The notes under the pieces: model-generated | Databases searched by the model: none | The model's input: only the letters and a program-made list of their open reading frames with translations | What the model was told of the DNA's origin: nothing | Source of the DNA: Clostridium punense | GTDB lineage: Bacteria; Bacillota; Clostridia; Clostridiales; Clostridiaceae | Length of the DNA stretch: 64,000 nt | NCBI RefSeq assembly: GCF_017874425.1 | Contig: NZ_JAGGLL010000021.1 | Location: 1 to 64,000, forward strand | Reading direction: 5' to 3' | Made by a program: the position numbers and the translations under genes | Shown: positions 18,762 to 28,130 of the stretch, piece after piece | Numbering within the stretch: the first letter of the stretch is position 1 | Layout: each line of letters opens with the position of its first letter

Positions 18762-19283
18762 TTAAATGCTCTCCTTACCCATAGATATTCTCAACCTGCT
18801 TAAAGCTTTATTTAGATGTGTCTTTACTGTACCTGTTGGACAATCAAGAACCTCTGATATCTCAGTTATGGTGAGATTCTGAAAATACTTTAGTACTATA
18901 ACATTCTTCTGCTTATGTTCAAGCTTTTCAATGGAACTAAGGATATCTAGCTTTTCATCAATTCCACAGCTTTCATAATAGCTTGAAGTATCCGAAAGAT
19001 TATCCATTATAGACAAAACCTTATTCTTTTTTTTCATAAAGTCTTTAGCATTATTAATCAAAATTCTAGTTATCCAAGTTTTAAAGTATTTAGGCTCCTT
19101 TAATTTGCCTATGGACATGTAAGCTTTATATACAGTCTCCTGCAATATGTCTAATGCATCTGCTTCATTTTTAACATAAGCATAGGCTGTTCTGTAAAAC
19201 CCTTCTTTATTTATGTCCATAAGATATTCAAAAGCCTTTTCATCCCCTTGGATTGCTAGCTTCACCTGTTCTTCTATAACCAT
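18762..19283 (-). CDS. ECF-type RNA polymerase sigma factor
   Basis: A 173-residue sigma-70-family ECF factor. Region 2 is near residues 10-75 (YRTAYAYVKNEADALDILQE, then the RILINNAKDF helix) and region 4 near residues 112-165 (KNVIVLKYFQNLTITEISEV then GTVKTHLNKALSRLR, the -35-recognising HTH). AAAGGAG lies before the ATG. It is co-transcribed with its cognate DUF4179 anti-sigma gene immediately downstream. A perfect 14-bp palindrome sits 23 bases upstream of the start codon. Confidence 0.92.
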   Translation of the reverse strand: MVIEEQVKLAIQGDEKAFEYLMDINKEGFYRTAYAYVKNEADALDILQETVYKAYMSIGKLKEPKYFKTWITRILINNAKDFMKKKNKVLSIMDNLSDTSSYYESCGIDEKLDILSSIEKLEHKQKNVIVLKYFQNLTITEISEVLDCPTGTVKTHLNKALSRLRISMGKESI

Positions 19284-19305
19284 AGCTAATCTCCTTTAAG
19301 GTATT

Positions 19306-19319
19306 AATTACGCGTAATT
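19306..19319. promoter_or_regulatory. 14-bp perfect palindrome in the sigma-factor leader
   Basis: AATTACGCGTAATT is fully self-complementary and lies 23-36 bases before the sigma-factor start codon. The position suits an operator; the binding protein is unknown. Confidence 0.4.
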
Positions 19320-19412
19320 TTTGTTTTAGGCATCTTTGACTTATTATTTATTTTTAGGTACCTTACACCTATTAGACATTGATAATCATAAAACGGTTTT
19401 AAAAATCATAAA

Positions 19413-19448
19413 AAATCTGCAGAAGAATAAAGATTCTACTGCAGATTT
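19413..19448 (-). terminator. Intrinsic terminator of the gene at 19509
   Basis: A 16-bp hairpin with one mismatch (AAATCTGCAG...AGAAT / ATTCT...CTGCAGATTT), loop AAAG, followed in minus-strand sense by TTTTTATG. Confidence 0.8.
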
Positions 19449-19508
19449 CTGTAGGACTAAAACTATCCTTGGCTGGCTCAGTATACGCCATGATGCTATT
19501 AAACTGTA

Positions 19509-20066
19509 TTAATGTTTTAGATTAAACTTAAAATCTGCTGGAATTTTTTTATTTTCAACCACCAAACAAATGCTAAAGAAAATCTCTATTATCATCATCA
19601 TAACTGCAAGAATATAAGGTTCGAAATTTACACCAACTATAAGAGATAAAATTGGAACTAAAATAGCAAACGTAATATATGATTTTGACTTATACAGCCA
19701 CCCATAAGGCAGTAAATGTGCTCCAAAAATCATTGCTATTATCATTAACATTTTTTCAGGTAATGTTGGATATATCCACATTGCAATTAACAGATATAGC
19801 ATTTGATTGGCTGAAAAAAGAATTCCCAAATTAGTTAAGGGATTTTTCTTGTTTTGAAAATCCACTTTAATAATTTTAGATATTAAAAATGCTAAGGGCA
19901 TTAACGGTGCTGTAAAACAAAATGTAAGTAAATTTTTAGTAAGAATAGGTAACGCTGTTATGTGAATAAAAAATACAGCACCCCAAATAATAATTGATGC
20001 TAATATGAAATGTAATCCCTTCTTTTGCTTAATTGCACAATCCAAGCGTAATTCTTCTAAGTACAT
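19509..20066 (-). CDS. Multi-pass membrane protein (DUF7010-like, tentative)
   Basis: A 185-residue integral membrane protein with a short hydrophilic N-terminus (LEELRLDCAIKQKKGL) and six to seven predicted helices. The N-terminal signature and overall layout resemble a family I believe is DUF7010; function is not known. Good ribosome site (GGGAGG eight bases before the ATG). It has its own terminator, so it appears monocistronic. Confidence 0.65.
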   Translation of the reverse strand: MYLEELRLDCAIKQKKGLHFILASIIIWGAVFFIHITALPILTKNLLTFCFTAPLMPLAFLISKIIKVDFQNKKNPLTNLGILFSANQMLYLLIAMWIYPTLPEKMLMIIAMIFGAHLLPYGWLYKSKSYITFAILVPILSLIVGVNFEPYILAVMMMIIEIFFSICLVVENKKIPADFKFNLKH

Positions 20067-20136
20067 AGTGAAGCCTCCCCATTATAAAAATGTATTTTTA
20101 TAATATTTTTTATAAGAATTCTGTTTATAGATTCTA

Positions 20137-20640
20137 TTATTTAAACTTTACAACAACTTCTCCTCCTGTAGCTTCATCACCAACTACCTTTAAAGTATAC
20201 TCGCCTACCTCAGGTGCAGTTAGTTCCACAATTTCCTCTTTGCTCCCTTCAACAAACTTAAGAATATTACCACCTTTATCCAAAATTAAGAACACAAGCT
20301 TTCCTGATTCTATTTTTGAACTATACTGAAGTTTTACACTTTGCTCCTTGTCCAGTTTAAGCTTTGACATGGTGTGTGTTCCTCTAAACTTTTCAAACCT
20401 TAATTCCCACGAATCCCTAGTATCACGAGGCATAAACATTACCCCGCTAATTTCATCCTCTGATTTAGTTATATTAAATTCACTTAGATCTACACTAGTT
20501 GGTAAGTTTTCTTTACTTTCAACTTTAGCTTCATAGTTAATGGTATTCCCTTGATTCATCTTCTCATTGTTATCTTTACTACATCCTGACAAGGATAAAA
20601 GAATCCCCATAAATAATATAATTAATGACTTTCCTCTCAT
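20137..20640 (-). CDS. Hypothetical lipoprotein
   Basis: A 167-residue exported lipoprotein: signal peptide LIILFMGILLSLSGC ending in a lipobox LSGC with Cys near residue 20, then a Lys/Asn/Glu-rich linker and a beta-rich domain (LRFEKFRGTHTMSKLKLDKE, then VGEYTLKVVGDEATGGEVVV) that looks like a small ligand-binding or structural beta-sandwich. The domain is not identified. GGGGG ribosome site before the ATG. Only 16 bp separates it from the LevR-type gene upstream, so read-through from that gene is likely. Confidence 0.7.
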   Translation of the reverse strand: MRGKSLIILFMGILLSLSGCSKDNNEKMNQGNTINYEAKVESKENLPTSVDLSEFNITKSEDEISGVMFMPRDTRDSWELRFEKFRGTHTMSKLKLDKEQSVKLQYSSKIESGKLVFLILDKGGNILKFVEGSKEEIVELTAPEVGEYTLKVVGDEATGGEVVVKFK

Positions 20641-20656
20641 AATAACCCCCTACTTC

Positions 20657-23338
20657 TTAATAACTATTCTGATTCCCCATTTTAAAGTAGCTCATTATAT
20701 AGCAAATTTCATCGGACAGAATATAAATATCATATTTTTCATTTAATTCATTGCAAGCTCTCTTCACTGCTTTATAAAGCTGTGGATTGGCTTTAATATA
20801 TTCTTCCTTACCTTGAAACCCTATTACAGAGTCACCCTTTTTAAGTCTTTCAATCATGCATCCTATATGAAGAGTTGTACCTATAAGCACTTCCCTATCC
20901 ATTTTTATATTTAGCTTTTCTTCTATTTCAGTTATGAATGTCTTAATATCTTTAAAAACTTCAGCTCCATCTATAGCTTTAAGTTGATTTTTTAAGGTAT
21001 CTCCCATTTTCATATAAGTAGCTTCTACATCTATAAGCTGCTGAATTTCCTCTATAGCTGCCCCACTTATAATTTCGTGAAGCCCAAAATGCTTTATTTG
21101 CTTATTTATGTCGAAGGAGCTAACTATACAAAGAATATTTTTTTCCCGGGAAATAGCCTTAATCCTTGAATTGATACTTTCCCTTGATACTAAATTGAAA
21201 GGGATTATTTCAAGTAGATTGCTGTCATATCTAAGGTTCTTTTCTAGTAATTCTTTGATAGTTCTTGCACTGCCTTCTCCTGTAGTGCAAACTGTTATAA
21301 TAGCCATTTTATCCTCAAAGTTGTTTAAGTCTTGAGTCTGTGAAATATTCTGTTCAATTAAGCTGTTAACGTTTAAGGTTTCTTTGTAAACTTGTTCTAA
21401 AGAGCACCCAAGCATGGATTTTCTTGCTGCTTCTAAAACATGAAGAGTACTCACCAATGGGATAGTCCTTGTTTTAATTGAAAATTCTTTCTCTAGCTCT
21501 TCTCCAAAGGTTGTTAAAGAACCCATGTCTACTAAAATCATCATATCTGAAGCTATATTATTTTCTCTTATCACAACCTTCAACCTCTGAAGCACTTGTT
21601 GAGGTTTTTCTTCAAGAGGAGCATTTATGCCAATAACATGATTTATTCCTAAAAGCTTATTTGCCACCTCTGCCATGGAAGTTGCAGTATTACTACCATG
21701 AGCGATCACAACTACTTTTACTTCTTCCTCATACTTTATGCTCTCTTTTTCATCATAAACTAAAAATAGTGCAATGAATCCTGCTTCATCAATAGGCATT
21801 GTGATATCAAGAGTTCTTTCTATTATGTTTAAGCATTCTAGTGCCACTGAAAACTCTTCACTATGGTCACTTCTTATCCTGTTTAGTTGAGGATTTATTA
21901 TTTTTTTACTTCTGTTAACCCTTTCAATTGCATTGGCTAAATGAGCTGCTAATCCAAAATAAACCTTTTGACTTAATACCCTTTTAAGTCTTTCCTCACT
22001 AAAAGTCATTATATGCTTTATAACACTAATAATTTCCGGTGAAATTATATTTTCTAGGCTGGAAATATCTGTTCTTTTGCTTACATTATAAATATACTTT
22101 GCAAAATAGTCCTCTATATCCCTACCTATTTCCCTTTCAAAGTCATTTTCCTTTACACCCTTTGCCTTAAGTTCATGAACTCTCATGGCAATCATGTCAT
22201 ATATAGTGTCTTCACTGTTATCCTCTTGAAAAAGAATTCCTTCATTGTTTTTATTAAAAATACAGTATCTTTTATTGAAACCTATGAGCTTGTTCCATAT
22301 TTGCCTATGTTCAGTTTCCTTATATAAGCCTTCCCTAATGTAAATAGGAAGCTCTGAGCTATTTATCTTTATTTCACCTTTTTTCCCAGCAGCAAAATCT
22401 GCATAAGCTTTAGCACAAGCTAATTGAATATCTGTTTTAAGTTGCCCTATATTATTTGTACAATCATAGCTTAAAAAAGCTCTCATGGAATTTACGGACA
22501 CCTTTATTTCTCGCTCTAATCTAGTGGATTCTTCTTTAAAGAAACCACTAATAAGGTTGAATCTTTCCTCAACACTTCTCTCTCCTAAAGATGGTATTTT
22601 AATCACCATAGGAATTCTTCTGGTAAAGGTTCTTAAAAGAGCTGACTCAGGATTTTCTGTAGTTGCGCATATAATCAGCACCGTTGCTCTTCTTTCCTGC
22701 TCCGTTTCCCCAAGCCTTCTGTATATCCCCTTATCCATAAAGGTAAAGAATATTTCCTGTCCCTCTGGTGGAAGTCTATGAACCTCATCAAGAAATAGCA
22801 CTCCCACATCAGCCTTTTCAATAAGCCCTTGCTTATCTGAATCTGCCCCTGTATAAGCACCTTTTTTAGTTCCAAAGAGCTGACTAATTAAAAGCTGAGG
22901 GTTATTCGCATAATCTGCACAGTTAAAGGTAACAAAGGGAGCATTATTTTGAAGCTTCTTTGTCTCTAAGGCATACTTATGTATAAGAGAGGCAAACATA
23001 GACTTTCCAACTCCAGTGTCTCCAAGGATTAAAATATTCATACCCTTAGGAGGATAAAGCACTGCAGCCTTAGCTTGTTCCACTGCAGTAAAAAGACTTT
23101 CATTAAGCTTTGAAAATTTATCTATGGTAAAAGTAAATCTTTCAGTAGGCTGATCTTTTGAAACACTAAATACTACAGGCCTACCACTACTTTTAGAAAC
23201 CCTGCCCTCTTCACATAATTTATTTAAATCACTGCTTACATTGGCCCTGCTTAAATCTAGAGCCTCTGCAACTTCTATGGCAGTTGCCCCCTTTTCATAT
23301 TCCTTTAGCTTTTCATAGATAGCATCAATTCTCTTCAA
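20657..23338 (-). CDS. LevR-type sigma-54-dependent activator with PRD and EIIA domains
   Basis: About 893 residues. Order: N-terminal winged HTH (AIYEKLKEYEKGATAIEVAE), AAA+ sigma-54 activator core with Walker A GDTGVGKSMFA, the sigma-54-contacting loop GAYTGA and Walker B VGVLFLDEVHR, PRD1 (LAAHLANAIERV His), an EIIA-Man-like domain with phospho-His in VVIAHGSNTATSM, and PRD2 (GTTLHIGCMIERL). LevR-type proteins are switched by PTS phosphorylation and activate PTS operons from -24/-12 promoters. No PTS genes are in this window, so it is an orphan here. Start: TTG at 23338 with a perfect GGAGG seven bases upstream; the upstream frame extension is unlikely to be translated. Confidence 0.9.
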   Translation of the reverse strand: MKRIDAIYEKLKEYEKGATAIEVAEALDLSRANVSSDLNKLCEEGRVSKSSGRPVVFSVSKDQPTERFTFTIDKFSKLNESLFTAVEQAKAAVLYPPKGMNILILGDTGVGKSMFASLIHKYALETKKLQNNAPFVTFNCADYANNPQLLISQLFGTKKGAYTGADSDKQGLIEKADVGVLFLDEVHRLPPEGQEIFFTFMDKGIYRRLGETEQERRATVLIICATTENPESALLRTFTRRIPMVIKIPSLGERSVEERFNLISGFFKEESTRLEREIKVSVNSMRAFLSYDCTNNIGQLKTDIQLACAKAYADFAAGKKGEIKINSSELPIYIREGLYKETEHRQIWNKLIGFNKRYCIFNKNNEGILFQEDNSEDTIYDMIAMRVHELKAKGVKENDFEREIGRDIEDYFAKYIYNVSKRTDISSLENIISPEIISVIKHIMTFSEERLKRVLSQKVYFGLAAHLANAIERVNRSKKIINPQLNRIRSDHSEEFSVALECLNIIERTLDITMPIDEAGFIALFLVYDEKESIKYEEEVKVVVIAHGSNTATSMAEVANKLLGINHVIGINAPLEEKPQQVLQRLKVVIRENNIASDMMILVDMGSLTTFGEELEKEFSIKTRTIPLVSTLHVLEAARKSMLGCSLEQVYKETLNVNSLIEQNISQTQDLNNFEDKMAIITVCTTGEGSARTIKELLEKNLRYDSNLLEIIPFNLVSRESINSRIKAISREKNILCIVSSFDINKQIKHFGLHEIISGAAIEEIQQLIDVEATYMKMGDTLKNQLKAIDGAEVFKDIKTFITEIEEKLNIKMDREVLIGTTLHIGCMIERLKKGDSVIGFQGKEEYIKANPQLYKAVKRACNELNEKYDIYILSDEICYIMSYFKMGNQNSY

Positions 23339-23736
23339 GTTATCACCTCCACTCAGATGATTAAAAAATATTTGCATTTACAGTTTCTGCACCAAAACTT
23401 CTAAGGTAAAATTCCCCTTTATACTATAATTCTAATAAATATCTAGTGAAATGTCTAAGGTAATTTAGTGATTTTTGGAAATCTTTCGAAAGTAATCTCC
23501 CATAACTAAGATTAAGGCATATAGTGCCTCTAACATAAAGGGACTAACAGTTTTAAACTTTTGGATATGAGTACTATTTTTTGAAGAGTGAATAATGCGG
23601 TGCTATAAGCCCAAATCTGAGGGGTAAATCTATAGTGGTTTAATGTACTAATATGAAGTATATGATATAATTACCATTGAATTGAAAATTTTATAATTTA
23701 GCACGCAATTAAGAACGATATGATGGTTATGTTTAA
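23339..23736. other. Intergenic region without recognisable content
   Basis: About 400 bp upstream of the LevR-type gene. It should hold that gene's promoter; no open frame or repeat was recognised. Confidence 0.35.
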
Positions 23737-24060
23737 TTGGAGAGAATTGCATTAATTTCAGACATACATGCTAATATACCTGCATTGGAAGCAGTGTTAT
23801 TAGATATAAAAAATAGGGTAATTAGTAGAATTATGTGCTTAGGTGATTTGGCAGGTAAAGGCGCAAGTCCTCAAATTGCAGTGGATATGATAAAAAGCAG
23901 TTGAAGTGCCAGGTTTTCAAAAATTTTTACATGAATTAAAAACTGGTGAAGTTTTTAGAATTAACTAGATAAAGGTAATCCTAAAAGTGGATTGTGTAAT
24001 GAAGAAATAGTAAAAGAGTTTTATGGAGGAATGGATTTTTTATTAGATAAACAACTATAA
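23737..24060 (+). pseudogene. Decayed metallophosphoesterase gene
   Basis: From a TTG at 23737 the plus strand reads a clear calcineurin-like phosphoesterase N-terminus (IALISDIHANIPALEAVL, then IMCLGDLAGKGASPQIAVDM) with the metal-binding DxH and GD motifs, then stops at TGA 23902-23904. Downstream, other frames give protein-like pieces (VPGFQKFLHELKTGEVF, then KGNPKSGLCNEEIVKEFYGG) that need at least one frameshift to join. The middle of the enzyme, including the GNHD region, is missing. The remnant abuts the leader-distal end of the CRISPR array. Confidence 0.7.
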
Positions 24061-24068
24061 AAATCTCC

Positions 24069-26652
24069 GTCTAAATACATCTCATGTTAAGGTTCAATCT
24101 TACGGACATTTTTACGCCCATTCTTCCATTTAAATACATCTCATGTTAAAACTCAAGTTGAAGAGGTTATACAACCAGTGAAGTATACTTTACTATTTTA
24201 ACGCATTTTATGTTAATATTCAAGTTTACAATACTTTAATAAATTAAACCAGTTTATTTGGATACATATCATGTTAAGGTTCACGTACATTAATCCATTA
24301 CTGAAAGGCTTGTCTATATCTATTTAAATACATCTCATGTTAAGGTTCAAGTTTTAAATTGCTCAATGTTTCTTACACCTTTTTCTTATTTAAATACATC
24401 TCATGTTAAGGTTCAAGCCTTCAAGAATTACATAGCCTTAAAAAGCCTATAAAATTTAAATACATCTCATGTTAAGGTTCAAGTACATATCAACATTATC
24501 CCAAGAATGAAGTATATTTGATTTAAATACATCTCATGTTAAGGTTCAAGGAACGCAGGCATTGTTGCTTAAATTTGCATATCTTATTTAAATACATCTC
24601 ATGTTAAGGTTCAAGTTGGATTATTGTGGTTTTAGTTTAGATTTAGGTTTACATTTAAATACATCTCATGTTAAGGTTCAAGGTCGGAATTGACATCACT
24701 TATGATATTATCACTTAATTTAAATACATCTCATGTTAAGGTTCAAGGAGCTGTATTTTTAAGTTTTAAAGATTGGAAGGAATAATTTAAATACATCTCA
24801 TGTTAAGGTTCAAGTCTTCAAATTTTGCATTTTGCTCAACCTTCTCTTTATTTAAATACATCTCATGTTAAGGTTCAAGTAACCCAATAGCACATAAAGA
24901 GTTCGTTAGGCTTAAATTTAAATACATCTCATGTTAAGGTTCAAGCTTATCAGCTGGAGAGCATATAGTGGGGCAACAACTATTTAAATACATCTCATGT
25001 TAAGGTTCAAGAAGAGGATTATTACCATTCGGTACAGCGGTAAAAAAATTTAAATACATCTCATGTTAAGGTTCAAGTATAGCAGATGGCAAAGATGCTG
25101 AAGCCTATATTGAATTTAAATACATCTCATGTTAAGGTTCAAGTATCTGTCCCCAGTTTCTCTATTAAGCTTGTCTATTGATTTAAATACATCTCATGTT
25201 AAGGTTCAAGATTTTTAAACCTCCTAGTTTTATTATTTTCATTAGTATTTAAATACATCTCATGTTAAGGTTCAAGGTCGTGATGACAATTGGAACTACC
25301 TTCTTTTTTTATATTTAAATACATCTCATGTTAAGGTTCAAGGAAAATAATTAAATCAAGCCCAGCACTAGCAGATGAATTTAAATACATCTCATGTTAA
25401 GGTTCAAGAAGTTAGCGATATGAGGGGAGGTGAGCCAGTAAAATTTAAATACATCTCATGTTAAGGTTCAAGTGCTTATGCGAGTAGTACAGAATGGTAT
25501 GTTAATGGATTTAAATACATCTCATGTTAAGGTTCAAGCTAACATTAAAGCTGTAAGTGGCGCTACTTCTGAATTTAAATACATCTCATGTTAAGGTTCA
25601 AGTGCTATAATCACCAAGTAGTGCCATACCTCTTTCAGATTTAAATACATCTCATGTTAAGGTTCAAGAAAACCATTGTCATTGTACTGGATTTCACCTT
25701 GCTTCATTTAAATACATCTCATGTTAAGGTTCAAGAAATAGATGGTATTATTGCTATGTTAATGGCATTGCATTTAAATACATCTCATGTTAAGGTTCAA
25801 GCTTGATGACTTTCTCTTTGAAATTGCCAACAAACAATTTAAATACATCTCATGTTAAGGTTCAAGCATTACCAACTTATGCAATTAAAACATTATAGGA
25901 GATTTAAATACATCTCATGTTAAGGTTCAAGAACAATTCTCCACATTTCAGGCAAACTGTACCATTCATTTAAATACATCTCATGTTAAGGTTCAAGCCA
26001 ACTAAAATAAATCTTCAGTTATTTGGAATTGAATTTAAATACATCTCATGTTAAGGTTCAAGATGCAAGGCAAGAGTTTGATAAATATATTCAGCATAAT
26101 TTAAATACATCTCATGTTAAGGTTCAAGGATAATGCGTCAGGAAAGGTTTTATTTTTTATCCAATTTAAATACATCTCATGTTAAGGTTCAAGGGGTTAA
26201 GTAGTCCAGGATAATAAAAGTAGATTAAATTTAAATACATCTCATGTTAAGGTTCAAGGTTTTGTACCCACGACGATGCGGCCGATGTAGCTTCATTTAA
26301 ATACATCTCATGTTAAGGTTCAAGCGGTATGCCTATAGCTCCAAGAGATTCAAGAAATCGATTTAAATACATCTCATGTTAAGGTTCAAGGCAAAAAAAT
26401 ATATTTAACTATGTAGTAAAAGAGCTATTTAAATACATCTCATGTTAAGGTTCAAGAAGTTTTATGATGCACAGGGCAACCTAAAAGGAAATTTAAATAC
26501 ATCTCATGTTAAGGTTCAAGATACAAACTGCTTGGAGAGGTATAAAAAATATTACATTTAAATACATCTCATGTTAAGGTTCAAGGAAGCTGGAGCCATG
26601 GATAGTTACCCTATTGAAGCCAATTTAAATACATCTCATGTTAAGGTTCAAG
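24069..26652 (-). CRISPR. Type I-B CRISPR array, 40 repeats / 39 spacers
   Basis: Forty 30-bp repeats, reading ATTTAAATACATCTCATGTT then AAGGTTCAAG on the plus strand. The crRNA sense is the minus strand (starts CTTGAACC, ends ATTTAAAT, matching the usual clostridial I-B 3' handle). Spacers are mostly 34-37 bp. The first four repeats on the plus strand (24069, 24128, 24195, 24256) are degenerate, with flanking spacers of 29 to 37 bp, marking the old leader-distal end; from 24322 to 26652 the repeats are essentially identical. Leader and youngest spacers therefore lie at the right, next to cas2, and the array is transcribed in the same direction as the cas operon. No spacer was found by eye to match the rest of the window. 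Confidence 0.98.
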
Positions 26653-26770
26653 CACTGATAAAATGCCATTCTTTAATTTAAGTTTATCCCTAAAGGCCTT
26701 TTATTTCAACGATTTATAAATAATTTACCAAGTGAAACATCTTAAACTTTAAAGTAACTGAAAATAAACC
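26653..26770 (-). promoter_or_regulatory. Probable CRISPR leader
   Basis: AT-rich non-coding DNA between the newest repeat and the cas operon's end hairpin. It lies upstream of the array in crRNA sense and next to the invariant repeats, as expected for the leader that directs array transcription and spacer insertion. Confidence 0.65.
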
Positions 26771-26812
26771 TTAGATCAGTAATTTCAAGCCTTTGGCTGA
26801 CCTAAGGTTATA
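26771..26812 (-). terminator. Probable terminator of the cas operon
   Basis: AACCTTAGATCAG pairs with CTGACCTAAGGTT (one mismatch), followed in minus-strand sense by TTTATTTT. It lies 17 bp past the cas2 stop. Confidence 0.6.
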
Positions 26813-26828
26813 ATTCAGGTTGGTAAAA

Positions 26829-27119
26829 TTATATTATCAAATCTTCTCCAGTACTATTTTGCTGGACTCCTAAGATTTCTTCCCCATACACACTACCATT
26901 TAGTAATTTTATAATACAAACAAAGTCCTCATTTTTATCTATTACTTTGTTAAGATCCTTCTTAAGAAGTATGAAATTTGAAGGAGTTATTTCTCCTCGG
27001 AACACTGACTTTTGAAAGTGAGATAAATACTTTTTACACACCTTAAAAACCCTGTTTACTCTTTTTTCATTTACATCGTAAAACAAAAAGGCGTAGTTAT
27101 AATTAATTTTATTACTCAT
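26829..27119 (-). CDS. cas2: Cas2 (CRISPR adaptation endoribonuclease-fold protein)
   Basis: A 96-residue Cas2, the structural partner of Cas1 in the spacer-integration complex. The ferredoxin-like fold begins YAFLFYDVNEKRVNRVFKVC, in which the Asp of FYDV is the conserved N-terminal residue, followed by YLSHFQKSVFRGEI, typical of Cas2. The ATG directly abuts the cas1 stop codon, so translation is coupled. It is the last gene of the cas operon, next to the leader and array. Confidence 0.95.
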   Translation of the reverse strand: MSNKINYNYAFLFYDVNEKRVNRVFKVCKKYLSHFQKSVFRGEITPSNFILLKKDLNKVIDKNEDFVCIIKLLNGSVYGEEILGVQQNSTGEDLII

Positions 27120-28118
27120 TTACATATTCTCCTTAATTCTAAAAGGAATAAATTCTTTGTCCTCTAAAATAAACTTTATAAGCTTATAGCAATCAAGTTT
27201 TATAGCAGTTCTGTATGTAATCTTTCGCTTAAGCTTAGGATGGGTAAATACACTTTCAAGCCTTTCTTCAAAGGCTGTGATGAAAATATTTCTTCCCTCT
27301 TCATTTAACAAACAATAATTAAGCTTTTTATCAAAATGTTTATTTACTTGTATTCTTTTGTTATTTACCAACTCAAAAATAGTTTTAAAAACTATCACTG
27401 GTTTAAAAGCCTCACTGATATCTAAACTTAAGGAAAATCTTCCTTCTGAAGGCTCATGTAAAAAACTTATTCTTTGGTCAAGGTGAGTATTGTATATTGA
27501 AGTAATTGTTTTTCCATAAAGCAAGGTATTTCCAAAGGATATTAAGGCATTTATAGGGTTATCTGGTGGTCTTTTTACTCTTTTATTCATTATAAAGTCT
27601 TCTGGGAGAATATATTTGAAATCCCCATAAAATCTTTGCCATAACTCCCCTTCTACTTGCAATATTTGTTTTATTTGATTTGCTTTATTTAGATTTTCTT
27701 TAAAATCACCTTTTATCCAATCAATAGTTTCCTTAACACCTTTTTTATCATGCTTATAGTAATGGTATAAAACTTCATGAATATTTTCTCCTATAGCTAA
27801 AACAAAACTCTTAGCTACTTCAATCCTTCTTAAGTTGAAAGCCTCAACTTGTTTTATTAATAGTTTACCACTGTTGTAGTAAGTCCTTGGATAAAAGGTT
27901 CCACTATATCCTTCGTGGTAATTAAAAAAATGAAGAGTTATATTATTTTGAGATAAAAAATCTAATAGTTTAGTATTTATGCTAACTTCTGAAAAGCAAT
28001 AAATTTCTTTTGTGTTTTCTACTGGAATATAAACATTTTTTCCACCTTTTCTAAAGCATAAGGAATTATCCTTCCTTGTTAACTCTCCCATAGAGGTTAT
28101 ATATCTTGTGCTCCCCAT
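27120..28118 (-). CDS. cas1: Cas1 (type I-B CRISPR integrase)
   Basis: A 332-residue Cas1, the integrase that inserts new spacers at the leader end. The N-terminal beta domain is recognisable (YITSMGELTRKDNSLCFRKG), and the helical C-terminal domain carries the metal-site segments NALISFGNTLLYG and LHEPSEGRFSLSLDISEAFK (His and Asp/Glu ligands). Length is normal for subtype I-B Cas1. AAAAGGAGG precedes the ATG; it is 12 bp from cas4 and abuts cas2. Confidence 0.96.
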   Translation of the reverse strand: MGSTRYITSMGELTRKDNSLCFRKGGKNVYIPVENTKEIYCFSEVSINTKLLDFLSQNNITLHFFNYHEGYSGTFYPRTYYNSGKLLIKQVEAFNLRRIEVAKSFVLAIGENIHEVLYHYYKHDKKGVKETIDWIKGDFKENLNKANQIKQILQVEGELWQRFYGDFKYILPEDFIMNKRVKRPPDNPINALISFGNTLLYGKTITSIYNTHLDQRISFLHEPSEGRFSLSLDISEAFKPVIVFKTIFELVNNKRIQVNKHFDKKLNYCLLNEEGRNIFITAFEERLESVFTHPKLKRKITYRTAIKLDCYKLIKFILEDKEFIPFRIKENM

Positions 28119-28130
28119 GATTTCCTCCTT

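Noticed and set aside
24069-24285. Degenerate repeats taken as a separate second CRISPR array
   Set aside because: They keep the same orientation and roughly the same spacing as the main array and grade into it, so they are its old end.
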